This document shows positions 36,539 to 37,386 of a stretch of 37,386 nucleotides of DNA, one piece after another. Every line of letters begins with the position of its first letter. Within the stretch, counting starts at the first letter, position 1. Position numbers and translations under genes: made by a program. This stretch comes from an uncultured Alphaproteobacteria bacterium (GTDB lineage: Bacteria > Pseudomonadota > Alphaproteobacteria > HIMB59 > GCA-002718135): contig CACGGX010000013.1 in the NCBI GenBank assembly GCA_902572735.1, positions 1 through 37,386 on the forward strand, written 5' to 3'. Below the pieces are notes generated by a model. The model was not told the origin of the DNA. It searched no databases and saw only the letters and a program-made list of their open reading frames with translations.

Positions 36539-37386
36539 TCAACTAATAGTTTTAAATGCTGATAGTGCTCTATTTCTTGTTTCTTTTAAATCTACAATTG
36601 GTGATGGATATGAAGTACCAATCTCAAAATTATATTTCTTTTGATCCTCCATAGACATCTCCCAAGGGTTATGAATATATTTTTTAGGAATATTATTCAA
36701 CTCAGGAACAAATTCTTTTACATAATCACCATCTGGATCAAATTTTTGACCCTGCAATATTGGATTAAAAATTCTAAAATATGGACTTGCATCAGCACCA
36801 CAACCAGAGATCCATTGCCAACCTGCAGAATTAGACCCAACGTCAGCATCAACTAAAGTATCAAAAAACCACTCTTCCCCATTTTTCCAGTGTAACAATA
36901 AATTTTTTGTTAGAAACGAACCTACAATCATTCTTACTCTATTATGCATCCAGCCAGTTTTATATAGTTGTCTCATTCCAGCATCAACAATTGGAATACC
37001 AGTTCTACCATTATGCCATAATGATAAATTTTTAGCATTTTTAATCCATGGAAATTTATTAAATTTACTTTGTATAGGCTTATGAGTCATATCTGGATAA
37101 TGAAATAAAAGATTATAAGAAAAATCTCTCCAGCCAAGTTCAGCAAGAAATTTTTTTTTATTTTCAGGATCAATTTTTTTTTCAATATTTACGGTATCAT
37201 AAACTTCCAAAGCGGATATTTCTCCAAAATGAAGATACGGTGATAATTTTGAAGTTAAATCTTTATCGGGCCTATCTCTTCCAACTGAATAGCTATTTGC
37301 TTTTTGCAAAATATATTTTTTTAATTGTAATTTTGCATTACTTTCACCGGGTATCCAATATTTTTCAATTTTTTTGATCCATTGCT
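36539..37386 (-). CDS. phrB: Deoxyribodipyrimidine photolyase, C-terminal part (cut by window edge)
   Basis: Cryptochrome/photolyase family. The C-terminal FAD-binding domain is present: YSVGRDRPDKDLTSKLSPYL followed by HFGEIS, ELGWRDFSYNLLFH, GIPIVDAGMRQLYKTGWMHN followed by RVRMIVGSFLTKNLLLHW, and GSNSAGWQWISGCGADASPY. The frame stays open to the window end; codons upstream of 37309 continue the family (W-x-PGE-x-A), so the TTG at 37309 is not the real start. The missing part is the N-terminal antenna domain, about 190 residues. It repairs UV dimers with blue light. As first visible gene of the operon it ties the lipid genes to light stress. Confidence 0.92.
   Translation of the reverse strand, partial: QWIKKIEKYWIPGESNAKLQLKKYILQKANSYSVGRDRPDKDLTSKLSPYLHFGEISALEVYDTVNIEKKIDPENKKKFLAELGWRDFSYNLLFHYPDMTHKPIQSKFNKFPWIKNAKNLSLWHNGRTGIPIVDAGMRQLYKTGWMHNRVRMIVGSFLTKNLLLHWKNGEEWFFDTLVDADVGSNSAGWQWISGCGADASPYFRIFNPILQGQKFDPDGDYVKEFVPELNNIPKKYIHNPWEMSMEDQKKYNFEIGTSYPSPIVDLKETRNRALSAFKTIS

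Noticed and set aside
37307-37309. TTG at 37309 as the start of the photolyase
   Set aside because: The frame continues upstream to the window edge with photolyase-like residues (WIPGESNA), so the gene is simply cut.

Overview
The window is 37.4 kb of very AT-rich, almost fully coding bacterial DNA. Gene content and order point to an alphaproteobacterium with a streamlined genome. The marks are tolQ-tolR-tolA-tolB-pal-cpoB-tilS-ftsH-glmM in one run, zapA/5-FCL/ymdB divergent from tkt-gap, rluD-rpoH facing purA-hisZ, pdxH/fabI/aroC, and the alphaproteobacterial families DUF1192, TrcR (DUF1013) and TIGR02186. Low GC, short spacers and Lys/Asn/Ile-rich proteins fit a free-living marine lineage such as SAR11 or AEGEAN-169/HIMB59. 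That placement is inference, and I cannot name a genus. I saw no tRNA, rRNA, IS element, prophage, CRISPR array or broken gene. No gene-free stretch exceeds 300 bases; the longest is the 100 bases upstream of pal (20175-20274).

Layout. 66-1473: fdhD and mobA, for molybdenum-cofactor work. 1528-6295: a YeiH-type exporter, then a tightly overlapping run of a TauE/SafE exporter, an unknown membrane protein, a TIGR02186 protein, a UspA protein, pyrE and a small nucleotidyltransferase. 6292-8860: divergent pdxH and fabI-aroC. 8846-10108 (minus): tlyA, xseB and a one-helix membrane protein. 10107-11960 (plus): rluD and rpoH. 11946-24868 (minus): a long envelope and housekeeping run reading yebC, Hjc-like nuclease, tolQRAB, pal, cpoB, tilS, ftsH, glmM, hisZ, purA. 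24948-26920 (minus): a coiled-coil protein, zapA, 5-FCL and ymdB. 27006-31990 (plus): tkt, gap, an unknown gene, efp, suhB, rpmE. 31991-32766: DUF1192 and trcR, divergent. 32763-37386 (minus): a photolyase (cut by the window edge), an FAD amine-oxidase-like protein, DUF1365, a CFA-synthase-family methyltransferase and DUF2878.

Two regions stand out. First, between yebC and tolQ, where alphaproteobacteria usually carry ruvC-ruvA-ruvB-ybgC, there is only a 97-residue protein with the catalytic layout of an archaeal Hjc-type (PD-(D/E)XK) Holliday junction resolvase. Second, the photolyase/FAD/DUF1365/CFA/DUF2878 block is a lipid-modification and DNA-repair cluster of the kind controlled by light or singlet oxygen in other bacteria. 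It may make methylated, cyclopropane or furan fatty acids.

Compaction is extreme. Many consecutive genes overlap by 1-14 bases, all five convergent pairs abut or overlap, and one divergent pair shares start-codon bases. The clearest non-coding signals surround pal: a promoter-like element that also matches the heat-shock sigma factor pattern upstream, and a perfect 10-bp hairpin with a GAAA loop downstream.
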